From: an uncultured Alphaproteobacteria bacterium
GTDB lineage: Bacteria; Pseudomonadota; Alphaproteobacteria; Geminicoccales; Geminicoccaceae
Assembly: GCA_937926445.1 (NCBI GenBank)
Contig: CALBAK010000026.1
Span: 242,340 to 306,339 of the forward strand
Direction: 5' to 3'
DNA length: 64,000 nucleotides
The notes beneath the pieces were generated by a model. The model saw only the letters and a program-made list of their open reading frames with translations. It was not told the DNA's origin and did not search any database. The stretch's first letter is position 1. Each line of letters begins with the position of its first letter. The translations under genes were made by a program, and so were the position numbers. Positions 6,374 to 15,657 of the stretch are shown here, piece by piece.

Positions 6374-8448
6374 GATCCGACCACCGTCGAGGGCCGTGCC
6401 CGGTGGCGCCAGAGATGGAAGCCGAGCGTGGCGACGGCGAGCGCGAAGCCGAGCTCGTCGGTCCAGGGCAGGGCGACCACGAGGACGGCCGCGGCGACCA
6501 GGCAACCGGCCCGCTCGGCGAGCGTCATCGGCCCTTTGAGAAAGCCCGTGAGCGCCGAAGCCCAGAGAAGGATTCCGAGAAGCGCTTTGCCGACCACGTA
6601 GACGACCGCGGGCCAGAAGCCGATCAGCGCGGCCATCGGGTCGCTCGGCTGGAGGAGAAGCGAGGGCGCGTAGACCGCCATGAACGGCACCACGTAGCCG
6701 GCGATCGCGATGCGCGTCGCGGTCAAACCGATCTTCAGATGGCTCTCGCCGGCGATCGGCGAGGCGGCCAGCGCGGCGAGCGCCACCGGCGGGGTCAGGT
6801 CGGCCATGATCCCGAAATAGAAGACGAACATGTGGCTCACGATGAGCGGTACGCCGAGCTCGAGGAGCGCCGGCCCGGCGATCGAGGCCGTGATGATGTA
6901 GTTGGGAATCGTCGGGATGCCGGTGCCGAGCACGAGGCAGGTGAGCATGGTGAGCAGGAGGCTCGCGAACAGCGAGCTCCGGCCGAGATCGACGATCGCT
7001 CCTGCGAGATTGGTCGCGGCGCCGGTGAGCGTGAGCGTGCCGATGATCGTCCCGACCAGGGCGCAGGCGATGCCGACCGGAAGCGCGTGGCGGGCTCCGT
7101 CGGCGAGCGCGTCGCGGACGAGCGCGAGGGTCTCGCGTCCCCCCTTCACGACGCAGGCGGCGACGACCAGGACCAGGACGACGGCCACGATCGCGTCGAC
7201 CCCGAAGCGGGCGAAGGCGCCGGCCCCGAGGCCGAGCGCGATCCAGAAGGCGAGCCGCAGCGCTCCCGCCGGCAACGCGTTCGCGACCGGCCGGCCGAGG
7301 ACGACGAAGGCGGTGAGCCCGAGCCCGATCGTACCGGCGAAGAGCGGCGTGTAGCCGGCGAAGAGGAGCCAGACGAGAGCGGCGAGCGGCAACAACAACG
7401 GCCAGTCGCGCCGGAGGGCGGCGAGCGCGCTCGGACATTGGGAGAGCGGTAGACCGGCGAGGCCCCGCCGGCCCGCCTCGAGATGGACGGTGAGGAAGGC
7501 GGTGGTGAAATAGAGGAGGGCCGGGATCGCCGCGGCGATGCAGATCTCGACGTAGGGCACGCCGATGGTCTCGGCCATGATGAAGGCCACCGCCCCCATC
7601 ACCGGCGGCATGATCTGCCCGCCCATCGAGGAGGTGGCCTCGACCGCTCCGGCGAAACGGGCCGGGTAGCCGAAGCGCTTCATGAGCGGGATGGTGAACT
7701 GCCCGGTGGTCACGACATTGGCGACCCCGCTGCCGTTGATCGTCCCCATGAGGCCCGAGGAGATCACCGCCACCTTGGCCGGTCCGCCCTTGCTGTGACC
7801 GACCGTGCCGAGCGCCAGGTCGTTGAAGAGCCGGATCATGCCGGCCCGCTCGAGGAAGGCGCCGAACAGGATGAAGAGGAAGATGAAGCTCGAGGAGACG
7901 TAGGTCGGTACCCCGTAGATGCCCTCGGTACCGAGGAACATCTGGTCGACCACTTGCGCGAGATCGAAGCCGCGATGGTCGAGCGGTGCGGGGAGCCGAT
8001 GACCGAAGAGCGCATAAGCGAGAAAAAGGCCGCAGAGGACGGGCAGCGCGGGCCCGAGCAGGCGACGCGCCGCCTCGAACACCAGGACGAGGACGAGGAC
8101 ACCGGCCACGAGATCGGCCGGCTCGGGCTCGCCCGCGCGCAGAATCAACGCCTCGTAGAAGATCCAGTGGTAGAGCCCGAGGAGGAAGCCGAGCCCGCCG
8201 AGCGCCCAGGCGAGTGCGCGACCGAACCGGCCGGCCCTCTCGCGCTCGGCCAGGAGCACGAAAGCGAGCAGCACGAGGAAGCCCACGTGCACCGAGCGGA
8301 CGATCTGACTCGGTAGCGGGCTCCAAGCGGCGGTCCAGAGTTGGAAGGCGGAAAAGACGAGGGCGATGGCGCGGATCGCCCGACCGCGTGCCCCCGGACC
8401 CCAGCCGAGGGCGGCCGGGTCGGCACCGGCGGTGAGGCCGCCGCTCAC
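6370..8448 (-). CDS. TRAP transporter permease, 4TM/12TM fusion
   Basis: This 692-aa membrane protein fuses the small DctQ-like (4 TM) and large DctM-like (12 TM) TRAP subunits. It drives sodium- or proton-coupled uptake with a periplasmic TAXI receptor. Family hallmarks are the GTINGSGVANVVTTGQFTIP block, SSMGGQIMPPVMGA, and the second-half GTGIPTIPNY segment. GTG 8448, 13 nt after the receptor stop, is chosen because the longer ATG at 8502 would overlap the receptor gene by 41 nt. It forms an operon with the receptor upstream and DUF1850 downstream. Substrate is unknown; dicarboxylates or amino acids are common for TAXI systems. Confidence 0.92.
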   Translation of the reverse strand: MSGGLTAGADPAALGWGPGARGRAIRAIALVFSAFQLWTAAWSPLPSQIVRSVHVGFLVLLAFVLLAERERAGRFGRALAWALGGLGFLLGLYHWIFYEALILRAGEPEPADLVAGVLVLVLVFEAARRLLGPALPVLCGLFLAYALFGHRLPAPLDHRGFDLAQVVDQMFLGTEGIYGVPTYVSSSFIFLFILFGAFLERAGMIRLFNDLALGTVGHSKGGPAKVAVISSGLMGTINGSGVANVVTTGQFTIPLMKRFGYPARFAGAVEATSSMGGQIMPPVMGAVAFIMAETIGVPYVEICIAAAIPALLYFTTAFLTVHLEAGRRGLAGLPLSQCPSALAALRRDWPLLLPLAALVWLLFAGYTPLFAGTIGLGLTAFVVLGRPVANALPAGALRLAFWIALGLGAGAFARFGVDAIVAVVLVLVVAACVVKGGRETLALVRDALADGARHALPVGIACALVGTIIGTLTLTGAATNLAGAIVDLGRSSLFASLLLTMLTCLVLGTGIPTIPNYIITASIAGPALLELGVPLIVSHMFVFYFGIMADLTPPVALAALAASPIAGESHLKIGLTATRIAIAGYVVPFMAVYAPSLLLQPSDPMAALIGFWPAVVYVVGKALLGILLWASALTGFLKGPMTLAERAGCLVAAAVLVVALPWTDELGFALAVATLGFHLWRHRARPSTVVGS

Positions 8449-8461
8449 GCCGCGTCGAGGC

Positions 8462-9415
8462 TCAAGGCTGGAGGCCTTTTTCCTTGTAGTACCGCACCGC
8501 ACCCGGATGGAGCGGCACCGGCATGCCGGCGAGTGCGCCCTCGAGCCTGATCTTCCGCCCCTCGGCGTGCGCCGCCGCGAGCTGATCGAGATTGGCGAAC
8601 AGCTCCTTGGTCATGGCGTAGGCGAGATCGTCCGACACCCCGGCATGGGTCACGAGGAAGTTCGGGATCGCGGCGGTCGGCACGTCGCCGTCCTGGCCCG
8701 TATAGGTGCCGGCCGGGATCACCCCCGGCCGGAAGGGTGCGCCGATCTTGGCGACGATCTCGGCCGGCACGGCCACCATGCGGATCGGTACCGAGGCCGC
8801 CAGATCGCGGATCGAGGCGACGCCGAGGCCGGCCGACTGCAGGGTCGCGTCCAGCTGACGATTCTTCATGAGGTCGACGGATTCGGCGAAGGGCAGGTAC
8901 TCGACCTTGCCGAGGTCGGCGTACGAGAGTCCGGCGGCCGCCAGGATCGCCCGAGCGTTGAGCTCGGTGCCGGACTTCGGGGCACCCACCGAGAGCCGCT
9001 TGCCCTTGAGGTCGGCGAGCGTCGCGATGCCGGACTCCCGGCTCGCCACGATCTGCACATAGTTCGGGTAGATCGCGGCGATCCCGCGGAGCTTGTCGAG
9101 CGGCGCCTTGAAGCCAGCCTCGGGATCGCCCTTCCAGGCCGCGATCAGCGAATCGCCGAGGGTGAAGGCGATCTCGCCCTTGCCGGCCTGCAACAGGTTC
9201 AAGTTCTCCACCGAAGCCTTGGTCGACTGGACCGAGGTCCGGATCCCCTGGATCCGCTCGCCGTAGATCCGACCCAGGGCTACTCCGAGCGGGTAGTAGA
9301 CCCCGGCGGTGCCGCCCGTGAGCACGTTGACGAAGCTCTGCCCAGCAGCGGGAGCCGCCATCCCGAGGGTCAGCCCACCGGCCGCGAGCGCCAAGAACCG
9401 CCGTCGGTCCACCAT
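8462..9415 (-). CDS. TAXI-family TRAP solute receptor
   Basis: A 317-aa periplasmic binding protein of the TAXI (TRAP-associated extracytoplasmic immunogenic) family. It has the typical GGTAGVYYPLG start of the mature protein, an ESVENLNLL-type helix (ASVENLNLL) and KGKRLSVGAPKSGTE. DRRRF followed by a hydrophobic stretch and an AxA-like end (APAAGQ) suggests a Tat or Sec signal peptide. ATG 9415 is preferred over ATG 9427 because GGAGG lies 6 nt before it, inside the longer reading. It captures substrate for the permease encoded immediately downstream. Confidence 0.92.
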   Translation of the reverse strand: MVDRRRFLALAAGGLTLGMAAPAAGQSFVNVLTGGTAGVYYPLGVALGRIYGERIQGIRTSVQSTKASVENLNLLQAGKGEIAFTLGDSLIAAWKGDPEAGFKAPLDKLRGIAAIYPNYVQIVASRESGIATLADLKGKRLSVGAPKSGTELNARAILAAAGLSYADLGKVEYLPFAESVDLMKNRQLDATLQSAGLGVASIRDLAASVPIRMVAVPAEIVAKIGAPFRPGVIPAGTYTGQDGDVPTAAIPNFLVTHAGVSDDLAYAMTKELFANLDQLAAAHAEGRKIRLEGALAGMPVPLHPGAVRYYKEKGLQP

Positions 9416-10748
9416 CACCGCCTCCATTCGGCCTCCACACTCTCGGCTCTTAGCGGCGCGGTCGGTCCCGGTCGAGGGCCGGCGCGGGTCGACGCCGGCC
9501 GTCCGCGGCGACGATTGAGACCCAGGGCGGAGCTCGCGGAGCGAGCCCCGCGGATCGGTAGGACACCTCTCGTCCTATCTCGAAAGCCCGCGAGCAGCGG
9601 CGCTGTCCGCCCGCGTTCCGGCGCGGGCAGCGAGGCGAACGGTTGGCGCGCCCGCGACGAGGATCGGGCTACCGGATTTCACGCGGCCGATGCTCGAGCG
9701 AAGCCGTTCGCGGCCCGTTACCCGGCGACGGCGCCTCCGGCTCCCGGCTCGCGCCGCCGTGCCGGCATTTTCCGTGCACGAACCTCTCCGGACGAGGTCG
9801 CCTTCGATTCCGGCCGCGTCCGGCGTGGGCGTTCGCTCCGGCAGGGGGACAGAGAAGGCGGGCTCGCTTCCATCGTGGCCGCATCGCCCCGAGGCGGCCT
9901 TCCCCGCGAGTTTCTCAGCAGGAGAGCCCGAACGGGGGGCGAACGTGCCCGGGTGTGCCGGACGTGGCGGTTTCGAGCCGCCTCTTTCTCCGGCCGCCGA
10001 ACACCCGCCCTCGCCGCGATCCCGGGTGGGGTCGGCGAGGTTCGGTTCCGGCACACCCCATGGGGACGACAGCCTCCTCTTTTCGGCACCTCGGTCTCGC
10101 CTCGCGGCACGGGCCGGCTGCGCCGGTGTCCGGCCGACGGTGCGGCCGATCGGGACGCTCGCCGACCTCGCCCGGGGCCGACGTCTGGTGCGGCCGACCG
10201 CTCGTCCTCGCCGTGCGGGTCGGGGGCGCCGCGCACCGCCCGGCGAGCCGACGGGCCGCCTCGGCCGACCGCGACCGGCCGCGAACGCGCGGACCTTTCG
10301 ATTTCGGTACAGCGCGCGTGGCCGAACCGCGCGGGCCCGCCCTCTCCGTCCCGGTACCTCCGGACTGTTCGATTTCGACCTCGAGCCTCGAATCGGCGGT
10401 CGGCCCTGGTCCCGCCGTCATCCGACGCACGCGCCGACCGCCGCGCGGGCCTTTCGCTCGAATCGTCGTCGCGGACGAACGGGCGCGTCGTCCCGTCGCG
10501 GCCGTGCTCGTCGCCGTTCGACCGTCGCGGGCGCTCGGCCGCCTCGGCGGTCGAGCGCCGGACGGCGGGCACCACCGGCCGGCCACGGCTCCGACTCGCT
10601 CGACCGACGCCGGAACGCGAGACGCGCTGCTGCGACCGACGACTTCGCGCGACCGGGCGACGCGTTTCGAGCGGTCGTGCGACCCCGAGCGCTGACAGAC
10701 AGCCCGAGCCGCGCTAGGGACCTTCTCCGGCCGCCTCGGGAGGCAGAG
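9416..10748. other. 1.3-kb stretch without a recognisable gene
   Basis: Long reading frames exist on both strands only because stop codons are rare in such GC-rich DNA. The translations are Arg/Pro/Ala/Gly-rich and show no domain. I see no tRNA, IS end, terminal repeat or clear hairpin. GATTTCGGTACAGCGC-like sequence near 10307 is the only locally AT-richer spot. It could hold promoters for both flanking operons or a fully decayed gene. Confidence 0.6.
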
Positions 10749-11576
10749 ATGGCGGACGAGCCGGTGATCCTCGACTCGGTAACCAAGCTCGCGCCGGAGC
10801 ACGCCGGCGCCATCGCGGTCTGCGCGAGCCACGGCGGGGTGTACGCCGCCTGGTGCGCCGCCAGGGCCGGGGTCCGTGCGGTCATTCTCAACGATGCCGG
10901 GATCGGCAAGGACGAGGCCGGCGTCGCCGGCCTCGCCTGGCTCGAGGCGCTCGGTCTGCCGGCCGCGGCCCTCGACCACGACCGCTCGCGGATCGGCGAC
11001 GGGCGCGACGCGTGGGTACGCGGCGTCGTGAGCCGAGCGAACCGTATCGCGGCGGCCCTGGGGGTGGAGCCCGGCCAGCGCACCCCGGAAGCAGTGGAAC
11101 GGCTGGCCGCGGCGCCGGCGCGGCAGCTCGAGCCGCCGCCCGTTCGCGAGAGTCGAGTGCTCCTCGAGGAGGTCGGGCGCCCCGGGGTCGAGGTCTGGGC
11201 GATCGATTCGGTCTCCCTCGTCCGAGCGGAGGACCGGGGCCACATCGTGGTGACGGGCAGCCACGGTGGCCTCTTGGGCGGCTGGCCGGAGAGCGCCGTG
11301 GGCGAGGCGGTCTTCGCCGCACTCTTCAACGATGCCGGCATCGGGATCGACGAAGCGGGGACCACCCGGCTGCCGGCCCTCGACGCGCGCGGGATCGCCG
11401 CCGCCACGGTCGACGCCGCCACGGCGCGGATCGGCGACGGGCGCTCGACCTTCGCCGACGGGATCGTGAGCCGGGTGAACCGGCGAGCCGCTGAACTCGG
11501 CGGCAGGCCCGGCATGTCGGCCCGAGCGCTCGTCGAACGACTCGTGGCGGCCCGGCTCGCCGAGGTCGGACGATGA
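10749..11576 (+). CDS. Uncharacterised protein with two internal repeats, coupled to a ThDP enzyme
   Basis: A 275-aa soluble protein that I do not recognise. It has two homologous halves, about residues 5-125 and 140-270. Each carries SHGG, then NDAGIGxDEAG about 30-45 residues later, then an RIGDGR...GxVSRxNRxAAxLG segment. There is no signal peptide or membrane span. ATG 10749 has GGGAGG 6-7 nt upstream. The stop overlaps the start of the next gene (ATGA), so the pair should be made together. The conserved His, Asn, Asp and Gly clusters look like an active site or ligand pocket. A partner or regulator of the ThDP enzyme is possible, but no function can be assigned. Confidence 0.75.
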   Translation: MADEPVILDSVTKLAPEHAGAIAVCASHGGVYAAWCAARAGVRAVILNDAGIGKDEAGVAGLAWLEALGLPAAALDHDRSRIGDGRDAWVRGVVSRANRIAAALGVEPGQRTPEAVERLAAAPARQLEPPPVRESRVLLEEVGRPGVEVWAIDSVSLVRAEDRGHIVVTGSHGGLLGGWPESAVGEAVFAALFNDAGIGIDEAGTTRLPALDARGIAAATVDAATARIGDGRSTFADGIVSRVNRRAAELGGRPGMSARALVERLVAARLAEVGR

Positions 11577-13339
11577 GCACCGTCACCTCCGGCCCGGAGA
11601 ACGATGCTTCCTCTGCTCCGGGGGCCAATGCCCGGCTGGTCGCGACGGGCGGGCGGGCGCTCGCGGAGATGGCGCGTCTTTCCGGTTGCGGGCCGATTTT
11701 CGGCATGGGCGGCTTCCAGCTCCTGCCCTTCTACGAAGCCTGTCGGGCCCTCGGCCTGCGCCACGTTCTGATCAACGACGAGCGGATGGGCGCCTTCGCG
11801 GCCGACGCCTGGGCACGGATCACCAACCGCCCGGGCTGGTGCGACGCAACGCTCGGACCGGGTGCCACCAATCTCGTGACCGGCTTGGTCGAGAGCCTGA
11901 ACGCCGGCGTACCGCTCGTGGCGATCGTGGGCGACACCCACCGGGCTCACTCCTGGAAGAACATGACCCAGGAATCGCGGCAGACGGAGATTCTGCGCCC
12001 GGCCGTCAAGGAGTTGATCCGGGTCGAGCGTGTCGAACGGATCCCGGAGCTCGTACGCCGGGCGCTGGCGGTCGCCACGAGTGGCCGGCCCGGCCCCGTG
12101 GTGCTGGACGTTCCCGAGGACGTGGCGCATGCCGAGTACGGCTTCGACGTCAGGGACTTCTGGGTCGACCCTGCGACGCTCGCCGTACAAGCGCGCCGGA
12201 CCCGACCCGATCCCGCGGACCTCGCCCGGGCGGCGGCACTCCTCGCCCGGGCCGAGCGGCCGCTGCTCCTGGTGGGTGGCGGGATCCACGGGAGCGGGGC
12301 CCACGAGGCGCTCCGCGTGCTGGCCGAGGAGCAGGAAATCCCGGTCGCTCACACGATCAGCGGCAAGGGCGCTCTGGCCTGCACCCATCCGCTCTCGGCC
12401 GGCTTGTTCGGTCGTTATTCGCGGATCGCCAACGACCTGATCGCCCGCGCCGACCTTCTGGTCGCGGTCGGCTGCAAGCTCGGCGAGATCGCGACCCGAC
12501 GCTTCCAGCTCCTGTCCGAAACGACACCCCTCGTGCAGATCGACATCTGCCCCGAGGAGATCGGCCGCACCGCCCGCGTGGCGGTCGGCATCGCGGCCGA
12601 TGCCCGGCTCGCCCTGGACGACCTGCGCACGGCCCTGGGCACCGACCGTCCGGATCGCACTGCCTGGCGGGCCGAGTTCGCGGAGAGGGCCGCTCGCTGG
12701 CGGGCCGAGGCCGAGCCGCGCCTGCGCTCCGCCGAGCGGCCCGTCCACATGGCCCGCCTGATCCACGAGATCCGCTCCGCCCTGCCCGACGACGGCATCC
12801 TGGTGGCGGACGGCGGGTTCGCCGCGCACTGGGCCGGACTTCTCTTCGACACCCGGCGGGCGGGCCGCCATTTCGTGGCCGACCGCGGCTTCGCCTCGAT
12901 CGGCTACGGCCTGCCGGGCGCGCTCGGCGCCAAGCTCGCCGCTCCCGATCGGGTGGTGGTCGGGCTCACGGGCGACGGCGGCTGCAACATGGCCCTCGGC
13001 GAACTCGAGACCGCTCGGCGCCTGGGGGCCGCCTTTACCCTCGTGGTCGTCAACAACGCCGCGTCGGGCTACGTGAAGGCTCTGCAGCACGCGATGTACG
13101 GCGCGTATCAATCGAGCGATCTCGTCGAGCTCGACTATGCGGCGATCGCCCGGGTGATGGGCTGCCGCGGGATCCGGGTCGAGGACCCGGCCGGGCTCGC
13201 TCCCGCGCTCGCCGAGGCGCTCGCGGAGCAGACCGTGCCGAGCGTGGTGGACGTCGTCGTCACCCGCGATCCGGCGCGCATGCTGCCGGCCCTCGATGCC
13301 CGCGTGTTGCGGGTCGAAAAGGGCGACCGGCCGGCCTGA
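11573..13339 (+). CDS. ThDP-dependent acetolactate-synthase-like enzyme
   Basis: This 588-aa protein has the three-domain fold of the acetolactate synthase/decarboxylase superfamily. The catalytic glutamate that activates ThDP is E70 (INDERMG). The central domain is at ~200-340, and the Mg-ThDP motif GDGG...NN is in the C-terminal domain. It lacks an adjacent ilvN regulatory subunit and differs from housekeeping IlvB, so a catabolic carboligase, decarboxylase or sulfo-compound lyase is more likely. It starts in an ATGA overlap with the duplicated-domain protein, which is the main clue to its partner. Confidence 0.88.
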   Translation: MSTVTSGPENDASSAPGANARLVATGGRALAEMARLSGCGPIFGMGGFQLLPFYEACRALGLRHVLINDERMGAFAADAWARITNRPGWCDATLGPGATNLVTGLVESLNAGVPLVAIVGDTHRAHSWKNMTQESRQTEILRPAVKELIRVERVERIPELVRRALAVATSGRPGPVVLDVPEDVAHAEYGFDVRDFWVDPATLAVQARRTRPDPADLARAAALLARAERPLLLVGGGIHGSGAHEALRVLAEEQEIPVAHTISGKGALACTHPLSAGLFGRYSRIANDLIARADLLVAVGCKLGEIATRRFQLLSETTPLVQIDICPEEIGRTARVAVGIAADARLALDDLRTALGTDRPDRTAWRAEFAERAARWRAEAEPRLRSAERPVHMARLIHEIRSALPDDGILVADGGFAAHWAGLLFDTRRAGRHFVADRGFASIGYGLPGALGAKLAAPDRVVVGLTGDGGCNMALGELETARRLGAAFTLVVVNNAASGYVKALQHAMYGAYQSSDLVELDYAAIARVMGCRGIRVEDPAGLAPALAEALAEQTVPSVVDVVVTRDPARMLPALDARVLRVEKGDRPA

Positions 13340-13658
13340 GCCGTCGCCCGATCCCCGCAGCGCGAAGGCCGCGGACCACGGCTCGAGCCGACGCCCGGCC
13401 GGTGCTGCGCGGAGGCGCGCGAGGACACGCGCGAGCGTGGTCGAGACCAGAACGATCGGGAGCGGCACCAGAACGATCGCGAGCGGCAACAGCAGCGGGA
13501 GCACGGCACCTCTCGGCTCGCAACGGCGCCCGTTCTCGCGCGGAAAGGTTGAGAAAGCGTTAAGCACATGCCTCGCGGTCGCCCGACGAACGGCCCGGCC
13601 ACCGGACGGTGGCTTCTCGGGTCTTCACCCGCTGCGCGAGCCGTCTTATCTGCAAGCC
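13340..13658. other. Intergenic stretch with a 21-bp tandem repeat
   Basis: No gene is supported here. A 21-bp unit at 13446-13466 (ACCAGAACGATCGGGAGCGGC) repeats at 13467-13487 with one mismatch. A minus-strand frame across it looks hydrophobic but has no stop until deep inside the upstream gene, so it is not credible. A locally AT-richer patch (GGTTGAGAAAGCGTTAAG) at 13547-13564 may hold the promoter of the next gene. Confidence 0.5.
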
Positions 13659-14033
13659 ATGTCGGGCCTTCCGGACCGCCGTGCCGTGCTGCTCGCCTCG
13701 CTCCTCCTGGTCCCGGCGCTGCCGGCACTCGCCCGGCCGGCCGCCCGGGGCGAGACCAGAAGTAGCGACCGCTTGCGCCTCGATCTCCGCATCCGACGGG
13801 ACGAACTCGACATCGCGTCCGCCCCGATCGAGCAGCCGGACACCGGCCCGGCGAGCGTGCCCCCGGAGATGCCGGTGCGGGAAGGACTCGCGGTCGAGCT
13901 GCGGCCCGCCCGTCGGGAGCGCGACCCGGGTCCGGCCACGGGCGGCCCGGCGGCCGAGCGCGACGCGCTCTCCGACGGGCTCGACCGCCTCGGCCTCGAG
14001 GCGTTCCTGATCCGGCTTGTCCGACCGCTCTGA
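13659..14033 (+). CDS. Hypothetical exported protein
   Basis: A 124-aa protein with a clear Sec-type signal: RR-containing n-region, LLASLLLVPALPAL core and a cleavage region near ARPA. The mature part is about 95 residues, charged and rich in Arg, Asp, Glu and Pro. No family is recognised. Good-length hydrophobic core and ATG 13659 support a real gene; GC-rich background leaves some doubt. It precedes a pilus-related region, but no link can be shown. Confidence 0.5.
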   Translation: MSGLPDRRAVLLASLLLVPALPALARPAARGETRSSDRLRLDLRIRRDELDIASAPIEQPDTGPASVPPEMPVREGLAVELRPARRERDPGPATGGPAAERDALSDGLDRLGLEAFLIRLVRPL

Positions 14034-14076
14034 GGGGCGGGGAGGGGCGCGCTCCACCCGGGAAGAAGGAGCCGGG

Positions 14077-14526
14077 CTAAGAAGAGGAGGCGGGCTCGCG
14101 CAGGAAGGCCTCCTCCTCGGCCGTGGACGGCCGGCCGAGGATCGCGTTGCGGTGTGCAAATCGACCGAGCCGTCGGAACACCGCCCGGTACGCCTCGACA
14201 CAATGCAGCGCCTCGCCGCCGCGCTCGCGGCACGGCTCGACGGCGCGGGCCTGGTCGGCCGGATTCTCGCCGTGCTCGAACGGCAGACAGTGGAAGAACC
14301 GCGGCCGCGACGACACCGCGCGGCGATGGCTGCGCGCGAGGGCCGAGCGCGCCACCTCCCGGGCCCGGGCGTCGTAGGCGAAGGCCCGCGGCGAGCGGCG
14401 ATGGATGTTGCGCAGCAGCTGGTCGACCAGCAAGACCGAGGCCGGCGCACTCCGGGGCTCGGCGACCCGGTGTCGAACGCGCCGGCCGCGGCCCGGTCGA
14501 CACCTTCCCGCCCCGGCGCCGAGCAA
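14077..14526 (-). pseudogene. Truncated DUF924-family protein
   Basis: The frame encodes the C-terminal two thirds of a DUF924 protein: LLVDQLLRN (family DQFPRN), FHCLPFEHGEN (family PFEHSE), then RRLGRFAHRNAILGRPSTAEEEAFL. About 70 N-terminal residues with the usual FWFG and WF motifs are missing. Fragments of them appear in other frames just upstream, for example AFDTGS. A frameshift plus deletion in an old gene is the simplest reading. If it is translated from an internal start, it would be a short variant. Confidence 0.6.
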
Positions 14527-14718
14527 CCGCGCGGTCCAGAACCGCGTCGGGCCGCCACCGCCGGCCGTCGGTCTCGACCGCGAGCCGAAGCTCTAGCGGC
14601 GCGAGCGGTTCCCCGGCCAGCGCTGCGAGGACTTCCTCAGAAAGTGCCGCGGGCGGCACACCGGCCGCCCCGACCGCCGACGGAGGCTCTCTGGCGTCCG
14701 CCGGTCCGGCCAGCGGGT

Positions 14719-15450
14719 TCAGTTCTCCGGGATCGCGCGCAGCTGCTCGCCGACCGCCGCCGCTTCCGCCACCAAGGCCTCGCTCGCCGCCTTGAGCCGG
14801 GCGAGCTGCTCGTCGGCCACCGCCTTGAGCCGCGCCTCGATCGCGCTCACGCTCTCCGCCACCGGCCGCCGATCGGCGATCTGTGCCTCGAGACGAGCGA
14901 GCTCCTCGCGCCCCTCGGCGAGCCGTTGCTCGATCTCGGCGAGCTCGGTTCGGGCCTGCGCCAGCTTCGCTTCGGTCTCGGCGAGCGTCTCGCGGACCCG
15001 GGCGAGCTCCGCCTCCGCGGCTTGTTTGCGGCGGTCCGCCTCGGCCTGTTCCCGGCCCAGCCGCTCGAGGTCTCGGCGGCGACCGGCCAGCCGCTCCTCG
15101 AGCTCGGCGAGCTCCTGCCGGCGCAAGGCCAGCGCCCGGCTCGTCTCGGCGAGCTGAGCCTCGACCTCGGCGCGTCGCTGGCCGATCGCCACGAGATCGC
15201 CGTGCGCCTGGCGCTCGGCGGCGAGCGTCTGCGAGACGCGGTTGAGCTGCTCGGTCGTCTGCTGCGCCTGATTGCGCGCCTGCATCAGCTGGTCCCTGAG
15301 GCGCATCTCGGCCGCGGCCGCTTCCTCGACCTGGCGGCGCAGGCTCGCCCTGGCCACGAGCCACAGCGCGAAGCCCAGGAGGGCGAGCAGGGCGAGACCG
15401 CCTGCCAGCCCGTGGGCGAGCGGCGGAAGTGCCAGCAGATCCTCGATCAA
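14719..15450 (-). CDS. Membrane-anchored coiled-coil protein
   Basis: A 243-aa protein with one N-terminal transmembrane segment (about residues 10-32) followed by ~190 residues of almost unbroken coiled coil rich in Ala, Glu, Arg and Leu. TTG 15450 is chosen because GGGGGAGA lies 5 nt upstream; an ATG at 15579 would add a non-hydrophobic, low-complexity leader. It resembles generic chromosome-partition or RmuC/TolA-like rods but shows no catalytic domain. It is divergently transcribed from the TadE genes, so a role as an envelope spacer or pilus accessory is possible but unproven. Confidence 0.7.
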   Translation of the reverse strand: MIEDLLALPPLAHGLAGGLALLALLGFALWLVARASLRRQVEEAAAAEMRLRDQLMQARNQAQQTTEQLNRVSQTLAAERQAHGDLVAIGQRRAEVEAQLAETSRALALRRQELAELEERLAGRRRDLERLGREQAEADRRKQAAEAELARVRETLAETEAKLAQARTELAEIEQRLAEGREELARLEAQIADRRPVAESVSAIEARLKAVADEQLARLKAASEALVAEAAAVGEQLRAIPEN

Positions 15451-15657
15451 CGGCGTCTCCCCCGACCCGGCGGACGGAGATCCTTCGCCCCGCCTCGCCG
15501 ACCGCACCGCTCTGTAGCAGGCTTCGTCGGCGGCCGGCGAGCCGCGAATCGTCGCTCGCGCGGGCCGGCTTCCGGCCACGTGCGCCGTGAAGGGGGTTCA
15601 CCGAATGTCAACTTCTCGGACCTACAAAAGAGGCCGTCTTCGGCGTCGCGAGGGTGC

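Noticed and set aside
9960..10000. TTCGAGCC-containing patch reminiscent of a tRNA T-loop
   Set aside because: There is no matching acceptor stem, anticodon stem or CCA context on either strand.
10418..13567. A 1049-codon minus-strand open frame over the ThDP enzyme gene
   Set aside because: It lies antisense to an unambiguous ThDP-dependent enzyme and the duplicated-domain gene. Its translation is low-complexity, a product of scarce stops in GC-rich DNA.
13400..13567. Hydrophobic minus-strand peptide resembling a small membrane protein
   Set aside because: The frame has no stop until base 10418, so it would run through the whole ThDP gene antisense. Its hydrophobicity comes from the local 21-bp repeat.
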